Part shown: positions 34,690-44,999 of the stretch, piece after piece
Layout: each line of letters begins with the position of its first letter
Position numbering within the stretch: position 1 is the stretch's first letter
Assembly (NCBI GenBank): GCA_033060915.1
Contig: CM065384.1
Location: forward strand, 31,603,501-31,667,500
DNA: 64,000 bases
From: Euryodendron excelsum
Taxonomy: Eukaryota; Streptophyta; Magnoliopsida; Ericales; Pentaphylacaceae
Direction of reading: 5' to 3'
Translations under genes and position numbers: made by a program
The notes under the pieces: generated by a model
What the model saw: only the letters and a program-made list of their open reading frames with translations
The model's database searches: none
What the model was told of the DNA's origin: nothing

Positions 34690-35480
34690 TATAAGAATTT
34701 TGGGATCACCTGAAGTGATGCACCAGAAGTGTTTTGACCTAAAGAATTTTATACTTTGGCATGGTCGTCTTAGTCATCCGGGATCAATGATGATGTATCG
34801 GATAATTGAGAACTCTCATGGGCATCCGCTAAAGAATTAGAAGATTCTCCTGTCAAGTGATTATATATGTCCCGCTTGTTCACAAGGGAAATTAATTGTG
34901 AGACCATCCCCTTCAAAACTAATAGTTGAATCCACAACCTTTCTACAGAGAATTCAAGGGGATATATGTGGGCTGATACACCCACCATGTGGACCATTTC
35001 GTTATTTTATGGTTTTAATAGATGCATCCACTCGATGGTCACATGTTTGTTTGCTTTCGACTAGTAACGTTGCATTTGCTAGGCCTCTTGCTCAAATCAT
35101 CAGATTACGCACATAGTTTCCAAATTACTCAATTAAGTCAATACAACTGGATAATACTGGTGAGTTTACATATCAAGCTTTTGATGATTATTGCATGTCC
35201 ATAGGAATTGATGTTGAACATCCCATTGCACATACACACACACACAATGGTCTAGCTGAATCTTTTATCAAACGCCTTTAGCTTATAGCTCGACCTTTGC
35301 TATGAGAACAAAATTACCTGTTTCTGCTTGAGGACATTCCATATTGCATGCTGTATCATTAGTCTGTGTCTGACTCACTGCTTACCACGAATATTCACCA
35401 TTACAACTTGTTTTTTGTCAACAACTGAATATTTCACATCTAAGGGTTTTTGGTTGTGTTATATATGTACCAATTGCACC
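34690..35480 (+). pseudogene. Copia integrase remnant
   Basis: Fragments in different frames include a HGRLSHPG block near 34760 (the GAG-pre-integrase region), CPACSQGK near 34867 (zinc-binding part), and DICGLIHPPCGPFRYFMVLI with DASTRW near 34960-35040 (catalytic core start). Several stops separate them. Confidence 0.8.
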
Positions 35481-36339
35481 ACCACAACATACTAAGATGG
35501 GTCCCCAACGTCGACTTGAGATTTATATTGGTTTTGATTCTCTATCTATTATTAGATATCTTGAACATTTAACAGGGGATGTTTTCACTATACGTTTTGC
35601 GGATTGTCATTTTGATAAGACACTTTTTCCACCATTAGAGGGAGATAAGACGCAACTGGAAAAACAGTATAAGATTACTTGGAATGCTTCCACGGTATCT
35701 CATCTTAATCCTCGAACAAATCAATGTGAATCAGAAGTTCATAAGATTATTTATTTACAGACGATTGCAAATCAATTACCTGATGTGTTTATCGATACAA
35801 AAAAGATAACAAAATCATATATACCAGCTGCTAAAACCCCAACACGTATCGATGTCTCTGTAGAACAATCTGCTAATATAGCAGCAAATGAATTTCAAGC
35901 ACGCATGAAGCATGGGAGACCTGTTGGTGCAAAAGACACAGTTCCTAGAAAGAGGAAGGAACAAATACATAAGCAAGTCAGTATTTCTAAATAAACTACA
36001 GTATCTAAACCACTAGAAGAAGGAACTCTTGTAAAAGAATTCCTAGAAGAGGAACCTTCTGAAGAGATATTCCCTGCAAAGGAAAGTAATGAGATCTCAA
36101 TAAGTTATGTGAATACATGACAAAAATATAATAGAAATAAAATTATTGTCGACAACATATTTTCATTTAAAGTGGCTCTTACAATTACAAGAAATAATGC
36201 AGAGAATGAACCACAAACGATTAACGAATGTCAATATAGAAGTCATTGGCCAAAGTAGAAAGAAGCTATTGAGATAGAATTAAATTCGTTAGCACAACGC
36301 AAAGTATTTGGACTCGTAATCTAAACACCAGAAGATGTA

Positions 36340-37195
36340 AAACTAGTTGGATACAAATAGATATTTGTGCAAAAACGAAATGAGAAAAATGAAATCGTGA
36401 GGTATAAAGCACGACTAGTAGCACAAAGTTTCTCGCAGAGACCTGATATTGATTATGATGAGACATACTCTCCTGTAATGGATGCCATTACATTCAGATT
36501 TTTAATTAGTTTTTCAGTCTCAGAAGGACTGGATATGCCTCTAATGGATGACATGACAACCGACTTATATGGTGAATTAGATAATGATATATATATGAAA
36601 ATTCATGAAGGATTTAAAATGCCTGAAATAAATATTTCAAAATTTCGAAGCTTATATTTTATCAAGCTTCAAAGATCTTTGTATGGGTGAAAACAATTTG
36701 GACGCATGTGGTACAATTATCTTAGTGAATATCTATTGAAAAATGGATATGTGAATAATACAATTTGTCCATGCATTTTTATTAAGAAATCAGAATCTAG
36801 ATTTGCTAGTATTGCAGTCTATGTTGATGATCTGAATCTTGTTAGAAATCCTGAAAAGCTTACAACAACCACTAATTATTTAAAGAAGGAGTTTGAAATG
36901 AAAGATCTTAGAAAAACTAAATTTTGTTTTGGATTACAAATTGAGTATTTATCAAATGGAATTCTCATCCATCAATCTATATTTATAGAAAAAGGTTTTG
37001 AATCGATTTTCTATGGATAAAGCTTATCCATTGAGTTCTTCCATGATTATTCGATCACTAGATGTACAAAAAGATCATTTTCGCCCTCAAGAAGACGGTG
37101 AAGAACTCCTTGGTCCTGAAGTACCATACCTCAGTGCTATTGGGGCTCTTATGTATCTTACAAATTGCACAAGACCCGACATTGCATTTCTGTAA
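36340..37195 (+). pseudogene. Copia reverse transcriptase remnant
   Basis: Frames include VRYKARLVAQSFSQRPDIDY, DETYSPVMDAITFRFLI, LQRSLYG, and the catalytic VYVDDLN near 36820. Usual residues are changed at several sites, for example a TGA in the SLYGLKQ block. Continues into the LMYLTNCTRPDIAF block near 37150-37195. Confidence 0.92.
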
Positions 37196-37199
37196 ATTT

Positions 37200-37824
37200 A
37201 TTGACAAGATATAGTTTTGCACGAACTCAGAGACATTAGAAATGGGTGAAGCACATATTCCGTTACCTCCGAAGAACAACAGATCTAGGTTTGTTCTATT
37301 CAAAGGGACCAGAATCAGAGTTAATTGGTTACGCAAATGCTGGTTACCTCTTTGATCCACATAAAGCACGATCACAAACCCGGTATGTATATACTTATGG
37401 TAACACTGCTATATCTTGGCGATCTGTGAAGCAGACACTAACTGCAACTTCTTCAAATCATTCTAAAATTATCGCAATTCATGAAGCAAGTCGATAATGA
37501 ATTTGGTTGAAATCTATGATCCAACATATTCAGGATAGTTGCGGACTATCCTTGATCAAAGATACCTCAACGATATTATATGAAGATAATGCAGCGTATA
37601 TTGCACAAATCAATGGAGGTTACATCAAAGGTGACAGAACCAAATATATATCTTCAAAGTTCTTTTATACACATGAGCTTCAGAAAAATAGTGATATTGA
37701 TGTCCATCAAATACGTTCAAGTGACAACTTAGTAGACCTATTTACGAAGGCAGTCCCAATTGCAATATTTGAGAAACTGGTACACAACATTGGCACGCGC
37801 TGTTTCAAAGATTTTTCATGCTGA
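37200..37824 (+). pseudogene. Copia RNase H remnant
   Basis: The blocks KHIFRYLRRTTDLGLFY, LIGYANAGYL, AISWRSVKQTLTATSS and LYEDNAAYIAQ match the RNase H region of Copia pol, in two frames separated by stops at 37495-37500. The catalytic Asp normally found in GYxDAGY appears as Asn (YANAGY). HEASR stands where active copies have EASRE. Confidence 0.9.
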
Positions 37825-37974
37825 ACAAATTTTACTAGGCATATTCATGAGGGGGAGTCGTGTATTGTACTCTTTTTCCTTCGCCAATGATTTTTTCCCA
37901 CAGGATTTTTCTTTTGGCAAAGTTTTAACGAGACAGTTTTAACGCACAACGAGACATATCTTATATGGTGGTCG

Positions 37975-37986
37975 TCCAAGGGGGAG
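37975..37986 (+). promoter_or_regulatory. Polypurine tract of the Copia element
   Basis: CCAAGGGGGAG lies directly before the 3' LTR, where plus-strand synthesis is primed. Confidence 0.8.
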
Positions 37987-38393
37987 TGTTATGATAACAT
38001 TAAGCCAAATGGTGGATGTCCAACATCCATGTGAATCCATGTGATCATGTTGGGTGGTGACTTCCACTAAATAGCCTAATGCCTGAACTCCTCTTTATAA
38101 ATAGAGGAGTTTAGCTATGAGAAAAGATGCACTAAGAGAATAGAAGAGGAGAGAAATATGAGAGAAATAAAAGAGAGAGAAAGAGAATAAAAAAAGAAAG
38201 CAAAGGGGGTAGGTAATTGTATTTTATAATTTGTCCTGTGATATAAATAAATTTTTGGATGATTAAGAAGATTTATTCTTAATAGTTCCAGAAGAACTAT
38301 CTAAATATTATGTGACAGGTTCAGAATAACTAATTTTATTATATATTGTGTTTGGTTATTTTGTTTACTTTATATTTCTTTAGTATTATAACA
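37987..38393 (+). repeat. 3' LTR (407 bp) of the Copia element
   Basis: Begins TGTTATGATAACATT and ends TATTATAACA; aligns with 31656-32058. It retains a cleaner TATA box (TATAAATAGAGGAG at about 38096) than the 5' copy. Confidence 0.93.
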
Positions 38394-38643
38394 ATTTTTA
38401 TTTTTTTGAATTTTATTTTAATAACTCAAAAAATAGTTTTAAATTGTTTCCAATTTTTTAAAATGCATTATTTTCAAGAAATTCCGTCAAAAATATTACA
38501 AAAATAGAGATATGTTCTCTAGTTTCTACATTGTTTTTATTTTTCCTAATTTTTAAAACAAGAAACAATTCTTGAAAATGATAACAAATAGGTTAAGTTA
38601 AAAAAAAAAAAAAAAACAGAACGAAAACCGAAATCTCTCTCAA

Positions 38644-38745
38644 ATGAGAGCTCCAAATCGTCCCCTAAACCTCAATCCTCTATACCCTTCACCAAAGGCC
38701 AGCCGTCGGCCAGGATTCTTCGCCGGAATATTCCTGTGTGTGCAA
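38644..38745 (+). CDS. Possible first exon of an unrecognised gene
   Basis: ATG followed by 34 codons (MRAPNRPLNLNPLYPSPKAS...) ends at TGTGCAA|GTAAGC, a strong donor. The composition (Pro, Arg, Ser-rich) is like an N-terminal or organelle-targeting segment and unlike the AT-rich surroundings. I do not recognise it. Downstream exon-like segments at 40159 and 41406 do not join to it directly in frame, so the model is incomplete. Confidence 0.35.
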
Positions 38746-40158
38746 GTAAGCGTATTTTCGTTTAGCGTTAGCCTTCTTCTATATTACCTTCTCTCCTTCA
38801 TTTTAGCTTCACGTAAAACTCTGTTTTTTATTATCTTCAATACCACTGAAGTCTAAGTCTGCCTTTACTATACATTGGTCACAATCTTTATTGGGCACAC
38901 CAGTTGTATGATTTTGGGTCAATGTGGATTTAACTTTAACGTGCATATATAATCCCCTGCTACTTTGAGCTACTTTGCTTTGTTCGTCAACATACTACCC
39001 CGTGTTCATGTGGATCTTGGGCATGTTTTTAGAAATTTTTGGTTGACACAGTTAGGCAACACCATTTGGTTACAGCACCAATAAGTTCTGTATATTGGGG
39101 ACAAAAATTAATGCCAGAATATATAGGTTGTTGTACAGCCATCAAGGCACTTGAATTTGTTAACAAACTTAACCAAATACTTCATACCCATTAAGGGAAA
39201 AAAAAACTCAGCAATACCTCTCTCTCTCTCTCTCTCTACTTTGATTTCTAAGATAGATTTACATTTCTAAAGATCAAATTAGTAACATGTTGGTTCAAAT
39301 TTCATCATTAAAGTAAGCAAGGTTCTGTTTTTCTTTGTTTGTCATTCAACACCTTATTGTATTCAGCTAAATTAAGTACTTGACTACAATGGGTTAAATT
39401 TTAATTTCTCAATTAGATGCAATTTTTGTCGTGAAAAGTAGTGAATAAAATCCATGATTAGAAAGAAAATCCAATTTGATTGTGACTTATTAGCCACTGT
39501 AGATTTCTGTACCCATTGCAAATCAATTTTTATGTAATATTTCGTGAAATCCTTGAAGTATTGCAATTTTGCTCGGGACATTTCTATGAATTAGTTTTTG
39601 GGGGGCTTGTCAGCAAGGGAGATATATATATATATATACTTATATTTATATTTTTTTCATCTAAATTCCTTTTGCCTTTTAATGTTGCTCCCTATAATGT
39701 TGTCATTTATGTTACCTAGAATGCTCTGCATTCTAGGTACGAGGATTGGGAAAGGGAACGGGGTACGTAATGTGCTTTAAATTTGGTACACTAGGGTCAT
39801 GGGGCTATGCTTGCATTAATCACACCATTAAAATTTAAGATACTTTTGAACCTTAGAGAAATTTTCTTTTAACAATTAGAAATCTGATAAAGTATAATCT
39901 ATTATTTTTCATGTTAACTATGAAAAAACTCATTTTGGGAGCATTATGGATCTTTTTTTTGTCCTTTTTGTATATATATTTTTATACATTTTGTCCTGTC
40001 AAAACTCCACCCTCTTTAGATTTAGTTCATTGTATTTGATTATTTGTCCTTCCAATGATATACATTAGAAAAATTTTGGGATCGCTAAAATCTACTGTTT
40101 TAGAACCATAGTGTACTGCTTTCCAAAAGGCGAATCACTTGGATATTAATGTTTTACA

Positions 40159-40253
40159 GGAAACATTATCCTTACTGTTGCTGCCACTGATACCACAATT
40201 CAAAGCAATGAACTTGCAAAAATATTGATGTGTGGCATGCGCACACTTGGTGG
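40159..40253 (+). CDS. Possible internal exon, unrecognised product
   Basis: After the acceptor TTTTACAG a frame reads NIILTVAATDTTIQSNELAK and then ILMCGMRTLGGGMYQ up to CAGG|GTTCAC, a possible donor. It looks protein-like but matches no family I can name. In-frame linkage to 38644-38745 would need another exon. Confidence 0.3.
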
Positions 40254-41405
40254 AGGAATGTATCAGGGTTCACTCCCAAAAAATTTCATCGAACATCAAT
40301 AGGGTTAAATTACGTGTGCCATCTTTATATTGATTTAACTGTCATTGATTGACAAAATCTTTTGAAGTTTGACTAGACCATGTAATTGTGTCCTCTTCTG
40401 TTTTGAGCTTATTCAAATGCCAATATGGATTAGTTAAAATGGAATGCCAATGTGCTAACATGATGCATGTAGCCAATACCCCGAACTATGTTAAAGTAGA
40501 AGAGAGAGCTTTGCAAGACTGGATATGCCCTCTCCCTCTTTGTAGCACATTCTATAATATCATTAGTTTTTAAAATTGTAGCTCTACACAAGTTGGATGG
40601 GGAATTCTTCTATGGGGATTGCAACAATGGTCTCATGGTTACTGGAAAGGTGGTTCGGGGAGGTTGGGTAGGGTTAATCAAAATCATGAGTTCATGACTA
40701 AATTCTTAGTGTGAGTAGAACAGGATTACATTTAACAAAAGTTAAAGAGGGCTCCCGTACTTGCACCTGCACCAGCTTGCACTTGTTGCAAGCTCTTCCT
40801 TCAATTATATCTTTGTTAAGATCATTTGAAACATGCATCACCACTAGTTAGTAAAGGAACAAATGTTCTATTTTCCTAAAGTTATAAATGCTTTTAATTT
40901 TGTTACAAAGCAGTCAATATCCTATAATTCTCTTCCTCTGACCGAACTTGCATTAAAGATTTGAAATTGATTATCAACAGATGATGCATAAATCAGTACA
41001 TATGTCTCTGGGTGTTGGGGGCTCATACGGGTTCGCTTTAGAATTAGTTTGGATGCATGAAAAAGCTGTTGTAAAGCAATTGATTAATAAGTTATCCAAT
41101 CAGTATTCTAGTGGCATTATTCATGTACATTTCTGTAATCGATTTGTTGTTAGGAACCAAATAATACTTAGAAAACATGTGTTGCCAGGAACGACAAGGT
41201 AAACTTAAAGCAAGATGCTCAAAAGTTCTTCTATAAACTACTTTATGTGGAGATCCTAAATCCTTTTATGCATTTTGGTCTAAATAACTGCATGTAGTGT
41301 GGGAAAGCTGAATTTTCCTTTTAAGATGTTAATATGTTTAGAGAAACAGCTCATTAATTCATGTATGCAATCTAAATATGTCATCTGGTTTTGCTTTCTC
41401 TTCAG

Positions 41406-41508
41406 ATTTGTGGAGCAAAGGAACTTTGATGATGAGGGCAGGAAGGCTATCCTATTCAATGAAGGCCAAAGTAGCCTTCGTATAAGTGTGATGGTTGGAA
41501 CTTTCTGA
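41406..41508 (+). CDS. Possible terminal exon, unrecognised product
   Basis: After a pyrimidine-rich acceptor (TTTGCTTTCTCTTCAG) one frame reads FVEQRNFDDEGRKAILFNEG and ends at TGA 41506-41508. It is polar and protein-like. It could be the last exon of the same unknown gene or a pseudogene piece. Confidence 0.25.
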
Positions 41509-42379
41509 GATTGCATTCCAAAAAGCACATCATTTTATGACAGACTTTCCTTTCAACTTTGAAACAGGGTGGTCCACTTCTATCACAGCCTTTGCAAAAC
41601 TTATTACCAACTTTGTGTTGCTTGTCTCCAATTAAGATTTTGACACTGGAAACTGACTCCTATTCATAAGATTAGGCGATTACCTAGTCATAGTCTTTTC
41701 AACTTAGGGTGCTCAGAGAAGACTGGGATACACTTAACATTCGGATTTATCCACATGAAGTGGCTGACCTTAATTGTTTTCAAAGTCAAAGTGGCAAAGG
41801 AACATTGGAACAAATATGAAGGAAATGCAATTCCCCTCTTGAAGGGAATTTCTAAAGCTTTTTTGCAAATAAATTATTTATTTGATGTTATTAAAAGCAC
41901 TTTATTAGCTGAGGTTCAATGAATTTTTCACCAAATAATAAAAGGTGCTTTATTAATAACATTTCCTTGTTTAGGTACTTGATTTATTCGATGATACCCT
42001 ATTTTCAATTTTTGGTGGTTTGGGAATGGTCAAGTGGGCTACTTGGTTTTCATTTTTATTGACTAGCTGATGTAGTGGAAACTAGCTCAGGTAAGCAATG
42101 GGTGAAGAATATAGCAGCTTTTGGTTTCATAAATAGCAAAACAATGATGAATTGGTAACTCCCCCTTTGTCTCGTCAAACTGGCAGAAAGATTGGTGAAG
42201 TAAATAATTGTATTATGAAGTCAATTTTAGTATGATACCCTTGGGCTGCATTTGCTTCTCCAAATATAAGGTTATTTGTATCCTTAACCTATCTTGTGTT
42301 TGGGTGTTTAAATTGGTTTAGATATCTAATTTAGTGAATTCCTATTTCCCTTTCTTTTGGATGGTAAGGTGGCTCGCCA

Positions 42380-42925
42380 CCTAAGAAGCACAGATATGGA
42401 TATGAGTGCGGATACGGACATAGATACAGACACAGGACACGGTATTTTAAAAAAGTGAGGACACTGACACGGCGGGATACGACAAAAAAATATTTTTATA
42501 TATTTTTATTTGCTATGTATAGTAATGTAACATTCATAAATCACAAAAAATAAGATGAAAACAATTAAACAAATTCACAATTATTATGCAACTAATAAGT
42601 TAAGGATTTGAAGAATTGGATGCGAGGGTTTTATGTTTTTGTGTTTTAAAGTTTTGAAATTAATAAATTTGACTCCATCTAATACTTTTAATAATAATAT
42701 TTCAACCTTGCCGTGTCCCAAAAATGTGTCCAAGTGAGGGACACACGTGTCCCCAATGTGTCCGAGACATGTCCACTAAAAAATATACTAATAAAAATAA
42801 CTGGAGTGTCTGACACATGTCTTGGTGTGTCTGACACATGTCCCGGTGTGTCCGAGGAGTATGTGTGTCCAAAATGTGTCTGACACGCATACGGCACCAT
42901 AAACGGAGTGTCCGTGCTTCCTAAC
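42380..42925. repeat. GTGTCC/GGACAC-rich foldback repeat
   Basis: The left end (TAAGAAGCACAGATATGG) is inverted relative to the right end (reverse complement TTAGGAAGCACGGACACTC). The left part carries GGACAC-type words and the right part a dense set of GTGTCC, GTGTCTGACAC and ACATGTC words. The minus-strand open frames here are products of these repeats. It resembles a widespread plant MITE-like repeat; no clean target duplication was seen. Confidence 0.55.
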
Positions 42926-43129
42926 TTTTCACTAACTATCAAGGAACCAAATAGGGCTTTGCATCCCAAAAATGTCCACAATAGAGGCGAATTGGGACCT
43001 TGAGGAAGTGATGAATGAATGACCATCCCAAAGCCATTTGTCAGACCATCCGATGCGAACCAAAACATGTTGCTTGGCTAAGTAATGGACATCTGGCAGT
43101 TTGGAGAGGCTATTAAATTCAACACCCAC

Positions 43130-43227
43130 TCTCCCCCAAACCCTACATTACTATCTCTTAGAGAGAGTGTGAGAGAGATTTGAGGCTGCCGCCGCCTTAC
43201 CTGCTACTTGTGGTCAGTTTATTCATC
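43130..43227 (+). other. Possible 5' UTR exon (F-box-like gene)
   Basis: A GA-rich leader followed by GCCGCCGCC ends at TTCATCA|GTAAGTA, a consensus donor. No ATG-initiated frame of note. It could be the leader exon of the F-box-like gene with a very long intron to 49010, or belong to an unseen transcript. Confidence 0.3.
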
Positions 43228-43758
43228 AGTAAGTACAACACCTCCTTCTTCATCATTTTCTTGACTAATTTTTGGGCTAGATCGAACCTGTTTGAGTTGA
43301 TTTAGAATATCATTCCAATATATTAGAATTACTAGCTGTATTGATTAGATCTGAATGGTAATTCCTATTTCTGTAGATGATATGATGATTTGGTTGTACC
43401 TTAAAGTGAAAACTTCCCTGTGGTTTTGAAATTATTAGACTTTCCTGAAATGGCAGTGTATGCATGCGCACATGTATATATGGAGGACCTAGACAAGAGT
43501 GTAAATTTTGGTTGGGATGATTGAAAATGGAAAAATTAAGGCTTTGTGCCTTTCTGTACATTTGTTTAATTTTTACATACAATAAGTGGACATCATTGAG
43601 ATATAGGGGATACGAAGAAGGTCAATCCAGTATAAGTGGTTTTACACATCGAGTATACAAGTCATACAATCAGTCTTCATGATCCGAACCTTTTATTCTA
43701 ATTATGATGTCCATTGTTTCACAGATACAAGAGCAAGAGATCTATATAGCTCTAGAGT

Positions 43759-44023
43759 AGAGGTGTCAAATCAGCCTAGCACGGAACGACATGATTCTTC
43801 TTGGGCCTAGCCATGCTTCGCATCGTGCCAGTCCCAACATGGTTTAAGGTTTAAACCATGCTTATGCCAGGCACGGCCTGGCAGAAGTAGGTTTTGGTCA
43901 CTTTGAACTTTTTTGTCCTAAAAAACTAGCCCAAGTCCCCAAGCCCATACCTGGCACGGATGGCACAAGCTTGGGCCGTGCCCATACTGGCCCAGCGACT
44001 TTACATGCCCACTTTACACCTCT
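43759..44023. mobile_element. hAT-type MITE (265 bp)
   Basis: Perfect 8 bp target duplications TCTAGAGT flank the element at 43751-43758 and 44024-44031. The ends read AGAGGTGTCAAAT and, inverted, AGAGGTGTAAAGT. The interior is GC-rich relative to its surroundings, with repeated GGCAC/GTGCC words (GGCACGGCCTGGCA) that give it a strong fold. There is no coding capacity. The 8 bp duplication points to the hAT superfamily. Confidence 0.85.
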
Positions 44024-44587
44024 TCTAGAGTAGTGTATTTTTATCATGTTGTGGGCGAGATTCCTTTGACAGGTTTATATTTATTAACATGTATCATAAG
44101 CTTTGTAGCCTATGGTATCAATGAAATCTCCAAGTTGAAGACAGAGGGTTCAAATGCTGCTTTCGTTTGCTCCTTAAAACATATATACCTTATAATATTG
44201 TAAGAAGAATGAATACAAAGGGACATTTTTCAAGTATCAACACGATGAATTTCTATAGACCTTTGATGCAACAGAGGATGGGCTTATTAGATAAATCAGG
44301 CTCCATTCTTTTATGGAAGTTGAAAATTGGTGGATCTCAAGGTTTGCCCCATTTTGGGTAGCATATTTGAGCTTTAGTTTTTTTGAATCTCATTGTATAT
44401 TCATTTTTAAGTTAGTATGCTGGTCAGTTTTGTATATGTCATTTTTAGGAGTCAAGGGTATTTTATAAGTTTTGGATCTCTTGTCCATGAGTTGTAGTGA
44501 GATCGTACTAAGTGTTAAGAGCGCGTAGTTCCTAATTGTAGAGTCATAGTCCTTCAAAGTTAGGAGTACTTGGAAGGCTATATAAAG

Positions 44588-44913
44588 CTATATAATTTTT
44601 GTAGTTTCAATCGAAAGCATCTTTTAGAGAAACTTTCAGCACTTGTGCTGTTTCAGGCAATGTTTTAAGAATCGAACCAGACCGGCCAGTTCAACTGGTA
44701 AAACTGGGAAGCCGTTTGGAAAATGGTCGGGATATACCCCTTAAACTGTTCTATATAATTTTTGTAGTTTCAATTGAAAGCATCTTTTAGAGAAACTTTC
44801 AGCACTTGTGCTGTTTCAGGCAATGTTTTAAGAATCGAACCAGACCGGCCAGTTCAACTGGTAAAACTGGGAAGCCGTTTGGAAAATGGTCGGGATATAC
44901 CCCTTAAAATGTT
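44588..44913. repeat. Recent tandem duplication, 2 x 163 bp
   Basis: Units 44588-44750 and 44751-44913 begin CTATATAATTTTTGTAG and differ by eye at only about two positions (TCGAAAGC/TTGAAAGC and AAACTGTT/AAATGTT region). Each contains GAACCAGACCGGCCAGTTC, itself an inverted-repeat-like word seen in many plant MITEs. Near identity implies a recent event, or collapse or duplication in assembly. Confidence 0.93.
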
Positions 44914-44999
44914 CTAGAGACAAAAAAGTGCCTATTTTTAAAGAAGCACTAAAAACCGCAGTTCAATGGTTCTCTTGGAGCTGTTGATTTAACACACAG

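Larger units (their letters stand above)
31656..38393 (+). mobile_element. Complete but defective Ty1/Copia retrotransposon (6.7 kb)
   Basis: Two LTRs (31656-32058 and 37987-38393) enclose gag, protease, integrase, RT and RNase H in Copia order on the plus strand. The LTRs begin TGTTATGATA and end TATAACA. Flanking five-base sequences are GTTTT on the left and ATTTT on the right, a near-match to a target duplication. Over the first 170 or so bases the LTRs differ at about 20 positions by eye, and the polyprotein has many stops and frameshifts, so the insertion is old and inactive. It interrupts the DNA between ISD11 and the exon-like sequence at 38644. Confidence 0.95.

Noticed and set aside
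42688..43068. 126-residue minus-strand frame with repeated CQTH/SDTP words
   Set aside because: Product of the GTGTCC repeat array rather than a gene.
44090..44160. TATGGTATCAATGAAATC and GGGTTCAAATGC, like a primer site or a tRNA gene
   Set aside because: No paired LTR, and no cloverleaf could be drawn; probably repeat debris.
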